Part shown: positions 1 to 11,239 of the stretch, in pieces
Numbering within the stretch: position 1 is the stretch's first letter
How the letters are laid out: each line of letters starts with the position of its first letter
Assembly: GCF_002443255.2 (NCBI RefSeq)
Contig: NW_019211457.1
Coordinates: forward strand, 43,361,119 to 43,425,118
Source of the DNA: Varroa destructor
Lineage: Eukaryota > Arthropoda > Arachnida > Mesostigmata > Varroidae
Direction: 5' to 3'
Length of the DNA stretch: 64,000 bases
Notes under the pieces: model-generated
The model's database searches: none
Told to the model about the DNA's origin: nothing
What the model saw: only the letters and a program-made list of their open reading frames with translations
Position numbers and translations under genes: made by a program

Positions 1-1400
1 TTCTTCTTTTGGTAATAGGCCACCTGTGGTATTTTACGTAAACATATGCTACGTGAAAGATGGACATGTATACATAATAGAACGCGACGGAACAGGCAGC
101 GAACGAGGACCAGCGCCGTTAGACCAAACCAAACCTAAACACATCAGCGAGGCTTCAGCAACGGCTAGGAAAAAAACCTCAGGTACCCGGGCCTTCAACT
201 CGTTGCCTATTTTCACAACAACAGCAGCAGTATCATCATCAGCAGCATTATCATCGGCATCAACAATAGCCGCATTTTACTGTTGAGCGGTAAGCAAAAA
301 AACAGCGTGTTTCCCCCCAGAGTTGCGTCCGCCTCAACATTATTGCAACTCTGGTCAAGGCATTCCAAAGCTCAATAGAGATCGTAGCAAATTCTTCTAT
401 TCGCCTGGTCGGCCAGCTGCCCAGTTTAAGCTGTAAACCATTACGTAGCAATCAGCAACTTTGCTCTCGCCAGCAGACCAGCTACCCACCAAGTCACTTA
501 TCGTAGCAATCGTCTGCTGCCATGCTCCGGGTGGCCACAGTTTGGTCCCGCCTTTCTGCGTTTTAGGCAAGGCAACCCAATCGACGGCAAAGCGAGGCAA
601 ACAGCCTTGCCATTGTCGTTCTTGGATCGAGAGAGGCATCGAATTCCGATTTGCTGGTCCATTCCCGACCGTTGCTGATTCCTCGCCTCTCCAACTTCGG
701 CTTTCGGCCGTGTTGGATTCGGGGTAATAGCGGCGGTGAAATCGGCAGCAGTGACGATTGCCGTGTTACCGTCGTCAAGTTCCCAGTCCCATAAGCAGTC
801 GCCTAGCGGTCTGCGAGCAATCACGTTCCTGCCAACCCGGGCCATCCGACAGTCATTCCTTTGCTCATTGCCGTTATTCGAACACGGCCATTGACGAAAC
901 GAACTACTATCACATAAGAGAGCATTTTGAATGACGTCGCCAATGACGATGACCATGAATACTGCAAACCAACAAAAAAAAGTAGACGATGCATGCTGTT
1001 GATATTACACTGTTACTACGACGACCGGTACTAATCATGCTTTTGACTAAAAATAAATGTGTGCAGTCCAGCCGCATAAATACTGCAAACCAGCGAAGTG
1101 GTCATGTTAGCTTTCGACTAGTGGTATCCTGGACCGCCTACTGGCTCTTGATCTATCCATCTAAACCGCGCAAGCATCAAGCAGCGAAGTCACAAGCTTT
1201 GATCGTCCGATTTGCTGGAAGCTTACAAAAGGCTTTTTCGATTTCAAGGCTTTATTGCCTCTGCTACTCCTCATCTCTAGCGCATTCAAACGCAAGATAC
1301 GGTAAGACAAAGGGATAAAGAAAATTAAAGACGACTTAATAAGGGGTTTCTGAATCAACAGTGCCAAAGGATTCCGTGCGGGAAGTTTTCTTCATTTTCG
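1..1400. other. GC-richer stretch with short open frames, no recognised gene
   Basis: Base composition is nearer 50% GC between about 450 and 960. The longest open frame of the window is here, about 150 codons on the minus strand (498-956), but its start is not an ATG and its translation has no recognisable domain, signal peptide or membrane segment. Overlapping frames of 70-90 codons are open on both strands, which is what a GC-richer stretch gives by chance. It could be part of an untranslated exon or regulatory DNA of a gene outside the window. I make no gene call. Confidence 0.3.
215..263. repeat. Impure CAA/CAG/CAT trinucleotide tract
   Basis: A run of ACA, CAG and ATC triplets with several interruptions. 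Such tracts are common in arthropod exons and UTRs and also in introns. On the plus strand it reads in one frame as a Ser/Thr/Ala-rich stretch inside an 86-codon open frame (26-286), which has no recognised homology. Confidence 0.5.
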
Positions 1401-2825
1401 TGCACGTATAATGTTTTTCAGCCTTTTTATGCTTAGCCCTCGTAGCCGTGTGGCCGTGTTAACGAGCTGTATTTCACAGTGAGCACCCTGAGGGGCTCTT
1501 TGTAAATCAGTGTGTGTACGTGTGTAAATACCCTCCCATACGACTCGTGCCTTTTAGGGACTCAAACTGATTATCGGGGCAGTCGTATCCGGCTTTAACT
1601 TGCGCCGCATCCCCTATCGTTGCATCCCTTTCCGCCCTCGTTGCCATTCCATGTACGAATGTCACAAGGGCAAATAACGAAGCAGCGGTCAAATGGGTTA
1701 TAAGTTGCATCAAGCGGCTATTCCTTTCCATTCACAATCAACAAGGTGCAGTGAAGTAAATGGACTTTTCTCAAGTTGTTGGACTAAGGGAACCGCCCAG
1801 TTAACCTAATGAACTTGTGCCTCAGAGTCTCTCTTAAAGATCAAACGGTAACGGCTCATGACCAAACATATAGTGGGCGTTATTTTTAAAATTCCGGGAC
1901 CACTATAGCCAGTTGGGTCGAACTGCATTAATAATAGCCAAGGAACCCCCATCAAAACGACACCTGCTACTGACATCAAATTTCATGCCGCTAACGATAT
2001 TTGGGTCATCTGCAACGAAACCACAAACAGTATTAAAGAGATGATTGAACACTGCAAGAGAGATTCGTTAATAAGAATAATTAGTCTGCAGTAGAAAATA
2101 AGCAAATACATACTGCAGCTGATGCCAGGAAAAAATCACTAGGCAATCTTATATAATTTACTTTTCCAACAAATCATCATATCGCTTCATCTTGGCCGAC
2201 GACTTCGCATAGAGCGGCCACTATATAGATAGGCTGTATCCCAGTTAGGTTGTATTTCAATTGATACCGTTACGTGAGGCTTCTTTATCGTGAAATAGAT
2301 ATGTAGTAAACAGATGTGGTAGTAGACCAAGTACGAGACAAAAAATCTGGAGGCCAAACGAGAAGCCGAATGAAAACGAACGAACCTTGAGTAATAGCAA
2401 CAATTGTAGTATTAACGGTAGGTCTAGCGACAGCGAGTAGCGGAAGCTCTTGGGACAAAAAATAACAGAGGTTCAATACGTGAACTTTATTGGCGGTTCC
2501 ACGAAGAATGCGAAGTTCATATTAAGTAATTAAGCTTAGCTGCCCTATATACCGTATGTTTTCCCTCAACGGCCTCGTTGACTCTACGACACTTCCTGCT
2601 GCAGGCCAATATAAAAAGAGCAGGCAGAGAATATCAAGGGATAGACGAACCCTCATGAGAAGAGACAAGGGCGTGTATCCATCAAGTGTGTCGTGATCCT
2701 CGCGCATGTTGCTCCATAGTTTAAGTCACTTGTGTACGTTTTACCACGCCTCGCAGAGGATTTTTAATGTGAGTCCAGGTCTCTTAGCGGGCTACGTCGA
2801 GGCGAGTCGACTGCCTTAGAATTTA
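1401..2825. other. Non-coding stretch, nothing recognised
   Basis: Mixed composition becoming AT-rich after 1.8 kb. Open frames are all below about 75 codons and none carries a recognisable motif. No tRNA, transposon or repeat was seen. Confidence 0.4.
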
Positions 2826-3062
2826 GTGGGTTTTAGGAGAGTGAGGCTTCAGGGGACGAAGAGTAAACGGATAGAGGCTCCCGCCCGGCATAGCAAAGCA
2901 AGCCTAGAATGGGAGCAGGACTATCCGGGGAAAATAACGAGCGCCTCAATGTCTTCGATACCCTGCCGACTGGCTCCATCAGGCCTGGAGGTTTGTGAGC
3001 GAGACGTCGCTGGTATCAACAACAATGACATGGGGGCTACCGTACAAATGACCGTCACGTAG
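2826..3062 (+). CDS. Weak candidate exon, unknown protein
   Basis: An open frame of 78 codons ends in TAG in a GC-richer patch. The last 40 or so residues use a mixed, codon-like base pattern, for example the segment GLEVCERDVAGINNNDMGAT. The frame opens at a GTG rather than an ATG, so it could only be the end of a spliced product. The opposite strand is open over 2921-3208, which weakens the call. No family recognised. Confidence 0.12.
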   Translation: MGFRRVRLQGTKSKRIEAPARHSKASLEWEQDYPGKITSASMSSIPCRLAPSGLEVCERDVAGINNNDMGATVQMTVT

Positions 3063-3208
3063 GACTGGCGATGCCCTGCTCTTTGGATTGGTAATCGGCA
3101 AACAAAAATCCCTTGTCGCGTGTTGCAAGGTGAAGGACGCGGTGCCCTAGAGGTTACGGCTGGTTCCGGGCTGGCCCCTGTAAGTTGCCGAGAGCGACTA
3201 GGCCACAA

Positions 3209-6200
3209 CCATCGTCGCGAATAAATAACGACTCTGTAGCAAATAGCTCAGATGGGCGATGGCGACCGAAAATGCGCAACAGTTATTCAGTGACTGATCG
3301 TTGACAGCCTTCGTGAAAACGAACACACTATTTGCCGTAATTAGTCATTAGTCGCTACACCCTACAACTGATTTTATTAAGCTGTAGTGAGTTAATGTGT
3401 TACGTGTCGTGTAGCAAGTATAATCTAAAAACAAGGGGGTATGTTCGTTAATATATGCGAAATTCGGGAGACACAGATACAGCCTTGAGCTGTTCGGTGG
3501 ATAAAAGCAAGAACTAAAATACCGTACGATAGAAAGACTTAATGGTCTACGTGAATACGGTCGCTCCTTGAACAAACACACAATTTAACTTGAAGTGATG
3601 TCCAGGCCTACATAAGTGAAGGACAAATGGTCACGCTGATGTTCTAATTGGGACTCGCAAAAAGCACTTTTAGTATCGTCTGAATTTTATACATGCGAAT
3701 GACGTAAAGGTACTATAGAGGTTAGGTTAACACCACTTTAACGAATGGCATATGACACGGGTTGAGTAAAATGAAATAAATCTTTCGTTTGTCAGGTTTA
3801 GAAAACCAAAATAACGCTGAACAAATCTAATAGAAAATACTTCTCTGCGCCGTTTGAATACATTAATCTAGACATACAAGACGTAGAAGCGTGACGGTTG
3901 GATAGAATGTAATAGAATCGATATCATCTGTCATTTGACTTGAAGGTCTAGATGAATAATGTGAGGCCAATCTAAGGTTTCAGTATAAGAGAAATATATA
4001 TATATATATAAGAGAGTATAAGAGAGTAAGACAGTATAAGAGAGTTTTTTGGAAACGAACGTGGTCAGTTTACTGCTAGCCGAACGTTGCATATGCAGAG
4101 TTTAAACAAGGAATAAATAAGACGAATTTTCTAGTAGATGTTGGCATCGGGTTTGTTTAAAGAGTAAAGGGTCAGGCTTCTATTCGCGGAAGTAAAGCAA
4201 TACAAAAGGGTGTTTTCTAATTAGACAAGGGTTTCTCTTAAAAGGAAAAAGACTCAGAGAGAAGTGACGCTAAAGAGCGCTAGCTTATCCCGATGGTTAG
4301 CAAAGAAAAGCGTTCTCTTCAGATATCTCCCTTCCCGTAAGATAGTAAAAGAAGGGTCCTCGACGTATCGCCTTGAGGGCCTCTGGAGATAGGCCAAGGA
4401 CTCTTCTTTCCGAGTTGAGCGAGGTCTAGACACGACGAAGAGAAATACGAGCTGGCCTCGGCTGCCTCTGTTTTTTTTAAGGTGCGATTAAAACAAAGTC
4501 GACGCCGACTTCAGAAAGGATTGGCTGGGCAAATCCACTAGTGGATATCGGACTTCCGAGCGACGTAAAGATTAAAGGTTTTACATTTACTACAAAACAA
4601 CGTATATAAAACAGCTCGATGATAACAGACGTCGACACAAAGCCACAGGTCTCAAATAGGTAGTCCCACAAAAATTTTGCAGGAATCTTCTAAAAATGCG
4701 TCCATCACGTGTCACAGCTAATCGACAGACAGTAACCATATTGTTCTCGAATCTGTTACAAGATCCTTGTTACCAAAAGCTTTGTTAATTGTTTTGATTT
4801 TTGGAAGGACCAATTTGAGTCAGTGTTATATCTGACCTAGCCAACACGTTTAGGTATAATAAAACGTATACATTACCGAATTTATAATAGATTTCATTAT
4901 CTATTATTATGTTAATCTTGTTAGGTCGCCATCCTTCAACGGAGTTAATCAGAGAAATTAGCCTCTTTGGCTGTTTAGTTATTTTTAGAAAAATATCTGA
5001 ACGAAATTGCCCTCGTCAACAACTAAACAAAGAATCGTGGCCTTTTATTAAAAAAACGTAAAATCTGAAAATGAAAATTTGCTGGAACGAGCATTGATCC
5101 TCCTGAATTGTCAAATCGGAGATAGTGCTATCAAAAAAATCTATACCTGTCCCGGCTTATGCTTTTCCTGGATATAATAGACAACAATAGTGAACTAACA
5201 CAGTGAACATTTTAGACAAATCGAAGCGGCCACGCGTAATCCCCGTCGGCCCGTAACCGCGGCTAAAGTATGGGAAACAGGTACTATTTGTTCAGCTGCG
5301 ATTTATGGATATGATGGGGACGTACGCAACGAAACGCCGTTTTAATGAATACGGAAATTAACAAAAAGTACAATGGAAATGATCCGTGACTGTTGAAACA
5401 TTTGGGTTAGTAGCCTGAGTATTTGTTCCAATCTGAAATATTGTAACACACTTGCCTAAACAGTAGTTACGTACTGCTGACGTCAATAAATGAGAGCTTA
5501 TGCAGGAAAAACATATTAACGAGCATAAAACGAACATTGAAGCCTCTAGGTTTCCGGGACGATATTTCAACATCAAAATCAAAACTACTTGCGACAGGTG
5601 ACCAGTATTACTAAGCAGGCAAAAATACTTATGCACTAAGCTTTTTGCCCCACTGCCCTCCAACCTTTTCAACAACCTCATTTTCATAACAAGTGGTTCA
5701 ATAGTTTCCCCTGTTTACATAGGGACCTTAGTGGCGACTTGTTACAAATAACAGGTAGCGGTATCACGAACCGCGTTTTTGCTAGTACAGTGATAAGCAG
5801 GTAAAGCTTCAGTAAATTCGTGTTCAGCAATACCGGATTGTCGAAAAGGTATTCGATATTTTTCAGCCTAGAACACTTCAGAGTATACTTTTCGGTAAGT
5901 GTGAGTCGTGTCGGATGAGCTGGTGTCACTTAAAAGTTGGCATTGCCATATTTACTAAGCTTGTCTAAATACCTGTACCCAGATCAAAGTCAGAACATCT
6001 TGAATATGAGTTAAAGGTTCAGAAAAGATCGCTATGCTTGTACAGTTTTGTTACGATCAAGGCACAAATACTGACCAGGCCTATAGGAAATTGAACGGTC
6101 TGCAATCAAGGTGCGTTTACAGAGATGGTTATGTAGTTGTTATACTGGATATACGTTCGACGTGAGAGATCGATGCATTACGAAAAAAGTTGATCTGTGA

Positions 6201-6540
6201 GTAGCCTCTGTGTCACATAGGCAACTATCTGTCATAACACGGCTTAAAAAAAGCTGGCCATAAAAAAGATTCGATATTTTGTTGCCATATGGAATTTACG
6301 CAACAAAATGGACACGACCGTATTTACAGCTGCAAAACTCGACCGACGAACAAGACAGCTGAGGCATACCCAAGTGGATAATAGTAAAATAAAACAATCA
6401 ATTATGCGTTCCGCGAACGTTTCTCCACGCACTCCTTATAGCTTGAGGGTCAGCCAGCTAGATAGTGGGACGCCTTCATGATATCCTGAATGGTATGGTG
6501 AAAGTTTGTTCTCTTCGTGTATGATGGATGTTGTTGGTTG
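3209..6540. other. AT-rich non-coding stretch
   Basis: Short frames only, the longest about 109 codons on the minus strand (5358-5687) with no recognisable motif and an AT-driven composition. Apart from the GTATAAGAGA repeat near 4.0 kb, nothing was seen. Confidence 0.45.
3982..4044. repeat. AGTATAAGAGAG repeat with embedded TA run
   Basis: The unit AGTATAAGAGA occurs three times (near 3982, 4016 and 4033), with an (AT)n run between the first and second copies and a related AGAGAGTAAG between the second and third. It is a simple imperfect tandem repeat with no coding potential. Confidence 0.7.
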
Positions 6541-9350
6541 AAAACATACCGTCAGCCTCATCGAAACATGGCGTCCTTAAAGTCCCTTGACGGGATCCTT
6601 TGAAAGACTAATCCCTCCACGTTGATATGTCCTTGCCGCTGCCTCGTACCCGGCGCCAGCTCGCTTGCTGGTTTAAGCCGCTTGAGAGGCGTCGGAACGA
6701 TTTGCCGTCGTGCGCAGGTTACTGCAGTCGCGTACAAACTGCGACCTACGATGTTGGATCTATTTATCTTTCTTTCCAACGGTTAATTCAACTTGTAGCC
6801 AAACTGTTTGGGCTAGCTTTATAACCGGCGTCGTCGAGGCACATCATCGCCGTCGCAAAGCTTGAACCTAGATGCGAGTAAACTACACTGTCTTAAACGT
6901 ATCGGTCTTCTTCGATTATTTGTTTCTTTGGTCTTGGCTTCTTCACTGGGGTATTTGTTGCCGTTTGCACCAGAGTTAATCAGTTGTGTGATTGGTGTAT
7001 CAGCGGTAGAATGATAATTTCCCATTCACTGCTATCGTATATCCTCATTTATTGTGTTCTTCGCACTCAGCTATCCTGGATGGGTCACTCAGTGCATAAC
7101 AGCATACCAAACAACACCAACAGTGACGATTTGCTTCATGCACTTAGTCACATAGGCAGAACGACAGACGGTAGAAGATCGACGGACCGACCCACACCCC
7201 TTCCTCAACACACACACACTCACTCATCCACAGACCCCCTGGGCGGCTGGTATCACACATACATTGACAGCACAACTTCGTGAAGCATTTGTTCTTAACT
7301 ACTCCACTTCGAAAACAGAACTGAAGCAAGAGACGGAATTAGAGACAGAGATAAGGTGGGCAGTAGAAGGCCAAAGGAAAAGAGGCGGCCAAAACGTTAG
7401 CGCAGGCAAACGATGCTCTCTGAACTTAAGGTGGACGTCGAGCCAAACTATCTTGTGGGCTGGTCACAGGGTATTATGTACACACGACCAGTTGTGCTAG
7501 TCATATTAGTCGAATAGTAGTAAGTAGCAGAGAATAGCAGTCAAGCTGTAACGGTGCTACCGTAATTGTCGTCACAACAGCAGAGGCAATAGAATGTGTA
7601 ATTGAAGTGTTTAGAGAAAAATGTATTGCTAATAATAGAGCTGGTTGTTCTTGCAGTAGTGTCGGACTATCTCGTTCTTAGCTCCGTGGAAGTGTATCTA
7701 TGATGCTGTTTCGACTGAGGTGACGACCAGCTCCATAGCGGTGTTTTCAAATCCGCGCGCTGCTTCTTCGCTCGTTTTTAGCTACCGTTCGGCGGTATAG
7801 GTGGTACTGATGACGGTCGCGGCCGTGGAGTTCGGTAGTAATAATTGAGCCAATCACTAAGCGGTTGAACTGCGCCTCCTGCTCCAACTATTGTTGCTGC
7901 TGTTGTCTACGTGGTCATCATGGCTTTCCTCTTGTCGGAGCTGGCTAGGTCCACGATTCCAAGGAGCCAGAGCTGCTGGGAGGAGATGAAGCAGCTAGTA
8001 GAAAAATGGGGCTCGGATGGGGGGGCGAAAGTACGCCGCCCCAGATCCACCCCTCGTTTAAGAGAGGGTCGTTAGAGAGGAGGGTTGTCGTATGGTTGAC
8101 GACCGCGGCGGCGCCGGCGGCTGGAGCGGTGGCAAACGAGCCTCAGCAGCAGCCTAGCGTACACTGCAGGGCCCCAGGGCTGCAGGAGGGTCAGGACCAC
8201 CACAGGCGAAAGGCACAACAAGCAGGCCGGAGCAGAACGGGTCACAGCCCACAGCAAAGCAAACTACAATCACGCTTTGCTATGGTAGGTTGGCGCTCCT
8301 GCCACCGGTCCAAGTATCAGCGCAAGTCTGGCAGGCTGGCACCCTTCTGACGCGACGGATGTATACTCCTATTCCTCTTCCCCGTGCTGTGTTCTGCTGT
8401 GTGAACCTCACCGCACCGACAGGCAGAAAAAGACGTTGGACAACTAACGTGTGTAAGCACGAGCATTAGTAGCCGTAACGTGAGAGAGGGTCCGTCCCTG
8501 CAACGCATGGCGGCGGGCTACTTCGAAAACCTGGCGGCATTCGAAGAAGTAGCCAGCCGCTGCAGCTGTAACGTTTGCAGCAGAGACGGATGAGCGGACA
8601 AGTGTGGCCGCTGTTCGGATTGATCACAACGCAAAAGAACACTTCTCGCTCACGCTGTCTTCCCTGCTGCTTAATGGATAGGCAGATGGACTGGTTGGTG
8701 GCTACAAACACCGCAGCATCAAGGGCTTTCTGTAGGTCATCTGTTCGACGAGCAAAACTAGCCAGTGCTTTTAGGGTGCGCGACGCTGTGGGAGATGAAG
8801 GCGGAAACGGTACAGCGGGATCGACAGCTAAACCTGGTACTGCTCAAACGACGAATGCTGATTAGTGGGGGCGGCTGGCTCTCCGTATCAGGGCGAGGAA
8901 TAGCAACAAACATTAGAGAACAGAAGCTATAGCCCCCGGGAATATCACTTTACCCCTTTCCGCTAGGGCTTCTCTCTGCTCTCCTTGCATCGCACCACAA
9001 TCGTAGCATCAGCCGCGCAGAGTCGGTTTCGTGTTCGTCACTGCCAGCCGTTAGCGGTCGCCAGTAATCGTCGTACCGTTTCTGCCATTATTAGTGGTGG
9101 TACTAGTGATCTTCCAGGCGAAGCAGAAGCAACGGACACGGCAAAAAGGAGAAGCCGGCGGTGTCATGCGGCGACGCAGATAGAGGTTTGATAGGTGCGT
9201 CAAAAGGAGCAAAGGGGAGAGACTAGCAGGCAGAAGAAGAGCGCTGCTGGGCATAACATCATCACCTCCGTCCCCCTCAAATGATGGACGAACATACGGA
9301 CAGTGACGAAAGGGACGAGTTGCGGGGTGCAAGCAAGACAAAGGGAAAAG
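6541..9350. other. GC-rich island with many short frames
   Basis: This stretch and its continuation to about 11.2 kb form the longest GC-richer zone in the left half. It has short CA, CTG and CAG-like runs (CA repeat near 7209-7219; CTG/TTG-rich DNA near 7885-7910). Several 60-115-codon frames are open on both strands. Two read as codon-like: minus 6558-6779, ending in TGA, and plus 7264-7500. Neither is recognisable. The zone resembles a promoter or 5' exon region of a gene with long introns, but no gene can be assembled from the sequence alone. Confidence 0.3.
7920..8075 (+). CDS. Small ATG-initiated frame, 51 aa, unknown
   Basis: The ATG sits in a favourable context (TCATCATGG, with G at +4). 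The frame begins MAFLLSELARSTIPRSQSCW, then has a charged helix-like middle rich in Glu and Lys and an Arg/Pro-rich end before TAG. The N-terminus is not a clear signal peptide. The surrounding GC-rich island raises the chance of a random frame of this length. It could be a microprotein, an upstream ORF in a 5' UTR, or a first coding exon using a splice donor inside the frame. No homologue is recognised. Confidence 0.22.
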   Translation: MAFLLSELARSTIPRSQSCWEEMKQLVEKWGSDGGAKVRRPRSTPRLREGR

Positions 9351-9851
9351 AGCAGGACAACAGAGAGTCAAGGGTTTTGTGTGTGGGAAGTATTTAAATA
9401 GGTAATTCTATAAGACATATACAAGTGGGAGCGCAAAGGAAGCACGATGATGCGATTTCCTAGCGTTTCAACCGGCAATCGACGGTACTGCCATCTGAAA
9501 GCTAACCAATGAAGGAATGTGGTAGATGGTGACACTGGCATCAGTTCCAATGAAGCGCTAGTCGGCGAAGGACCGATAGCCAGTGAACAAAGGGTAATGC
9601 GCCATGCAAACTTAGAGGCTTACTAAGCACTAAGCAACATTCTGAAGTTCAAGTCTCTCTAACTAAGCATTATTACTTACTATTAGTTACCGTTGCCATC
9701 AGATCAAAGAAGAGGATGGTCAATGGTAAACAACTGACTATCCAATGTAATAATGTCGAGCACATTTCTAATCTCGACAATTGTTGCTTGTTATGATCTA
9801 CTATTTTCATTCCACAGTCAGTTGCTGTAGCTTTAAACACCATTCCTACAG

Positions 9852-10011
9852 TGTCGTACCAGTTCAACGTAAACGCCTTGGACGAGACTCGATCGCTTCT
9901 TTCTATAGATGTGCACGTACAGAATAGCTGTACACGTACGTTTGACGCTCTTCCATTAACATACGCATCGATACACCTGTCGCACGGATCCTGTACGCCG
10001 TGCCACACTAG
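9852..10011 (+). CDS. Candidate internal exon, unknown protein
   Basis: A 160-nt stretch open in one frame is bounded by a plausible acceptor (ATTCCTACAG, ending at 9851) and a plausible donor (AG|GTGCGTAAG, GT at 10012-10013). The translation is balanced in composition, with segments such as YQFNVNALDETRSLLSIDVH and a Cys pair near its end (CTPC). The same frame stays open to about 10166. The minus strand is also open across 9673-10056, so strand and reality are uncertain. No domain is recognised and no partner exon was found. Confidence 0.22.
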
Positions 10012-10476
10012 GTGCGTAAGCCCTGTTCCGTCCTTTCGTTTAAAGGGTTTGCCCAACGAAATATTTGCGATTCAGACGAGGGGGTCGACAGGAAATGAGA
10101 AAAGACCCGGCGGTCAAAGGGAACGACCAACAGCCTCGAGTAATAGAAAGTCGTTTTATTTGCACTAGGTCCGTTGCTTAGTCATACGGCATGTCAAATG
10201 TATCTAGGTCTGTGTCAACTCATAACACCCGAGGTAACTCGAGGTTTGAACCTATATACCGATTGTTCGCTAGCGTAAGACTCGAAAGCCAGGACGAAAA
10301 CACACAGAGAGGACACGCCAGAAGCGTGCCTATACGAGTAGGTAGATAAGTGCATTTGTGTGTGCATAACTTTGAGAGGACGTATTTCTTCGTGTATCTA
10401 CTAGACATGATTTGTTGGTTATGGGCACCAACAGCGGGAATAAGGTAGACAAGCAACGACTGCGACGAGAGATAGA

Positions 10477-10490
10477 GGGGGGGGGGGGGG
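10477..10490. repeat. G14 homopolymer
   Basis: Fourteen consecutive G on the plus strand. Unusual in DNA of this composition, and a likely site of sequencing or assembly length error. Confidence 0.85.
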
Positions 10491-10764
10491 AAACACGGCC
10501 TTTTAGCTGGCCACTGGTTCATATGCAACTGGCACTAACGTAATAAGGGAACCGCCTCGGTCCGCCAGTCACTCACCAGAAACAGCGCGAGAGAAAGCAT
10601 CGGGGAGAAATGGGTACCAGGGACTCTACCGTGATAAATTGTACTCTGCGAAGCTATTCGTAGTGCCGCCCTCTAACGTAACAATCAAAGTCACTCCTTA
10701 CGTAAACATCGCCGCCTTTGCTACCGCCTTTTCTATCTCAGTCCCCACAGACGGCTAACTGTTA

Positions 10765-10995
10765 GTGTTACGCAGTGCAAATGCGACAGAATCGCAGATG
10801 CTCCCCGTTGCCTTTGCGTTAGCATCCACAAACACCGAACATAGACACGCTGCTTCCGTACGACAGACGGTCAGTAAAAAAGCAACAAAACGGCCTAGCG
10901 ATTGGAGCAGCGAAGAAGACTGCAGCTCGAAGCGTTCAAGTGATGGAGTTCGTTCGCGCATCGAGCGCAAACTGGTTGACAGAAGAAGACATTGA
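10765..10995 (+). CDS. Weak candidate coding segment, basic/Ser-rich
   Basis: An open frame ends in TGA with a hydrophilic C-terminal part rich in Ser, Arg, Lys and acidic residues (SDWSSEEDCSSKRSSDGVRS, then a basic tail). The codon pattern looks coding-like, but the first codon is GTG and the minus strand is open across the same interval (10755-11000). If real it would be the last exon of a spliced gene. No acceptor is convincing and no family is recognised. Confidence 0.15.
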   Translation: MLRSANATESQMLPVAFALASTNTEHRHAASVRQTVSKKATKRPSDWSSEEDCSSKRSSDGVRSRIERKLVDRRRH

Positions 10996-11239
10996 GCCAT
11001 TGGGAGAGGAGTGAGGCAAATGTCAATAGAGTTAAAAGAACAAATAACGGAGAGACGCGAACAAAGAAAAGACAGAGCAAGGCAAGAAGCGTCGAAGAAA
11101 GTGAAGAACGTTTATGACGTGAAGAGGTAGTACTGGTTGCTGAATATAAAAATCGCAGTATAGTTTCGCTTCTTGGCCGTGTTCGGCAACGACAACCAAC
11201 TCACAGCAATGTTTCCTGCGTCCACCCAACTCTTTCACA

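Noticed and set aside
498..956. Longest open frame in the window, about 150 codons on the minus strand.
   Set aside because: Non-ATG start, no motif, GC-richer DNA with frames open on the other strand too; explained by composition.
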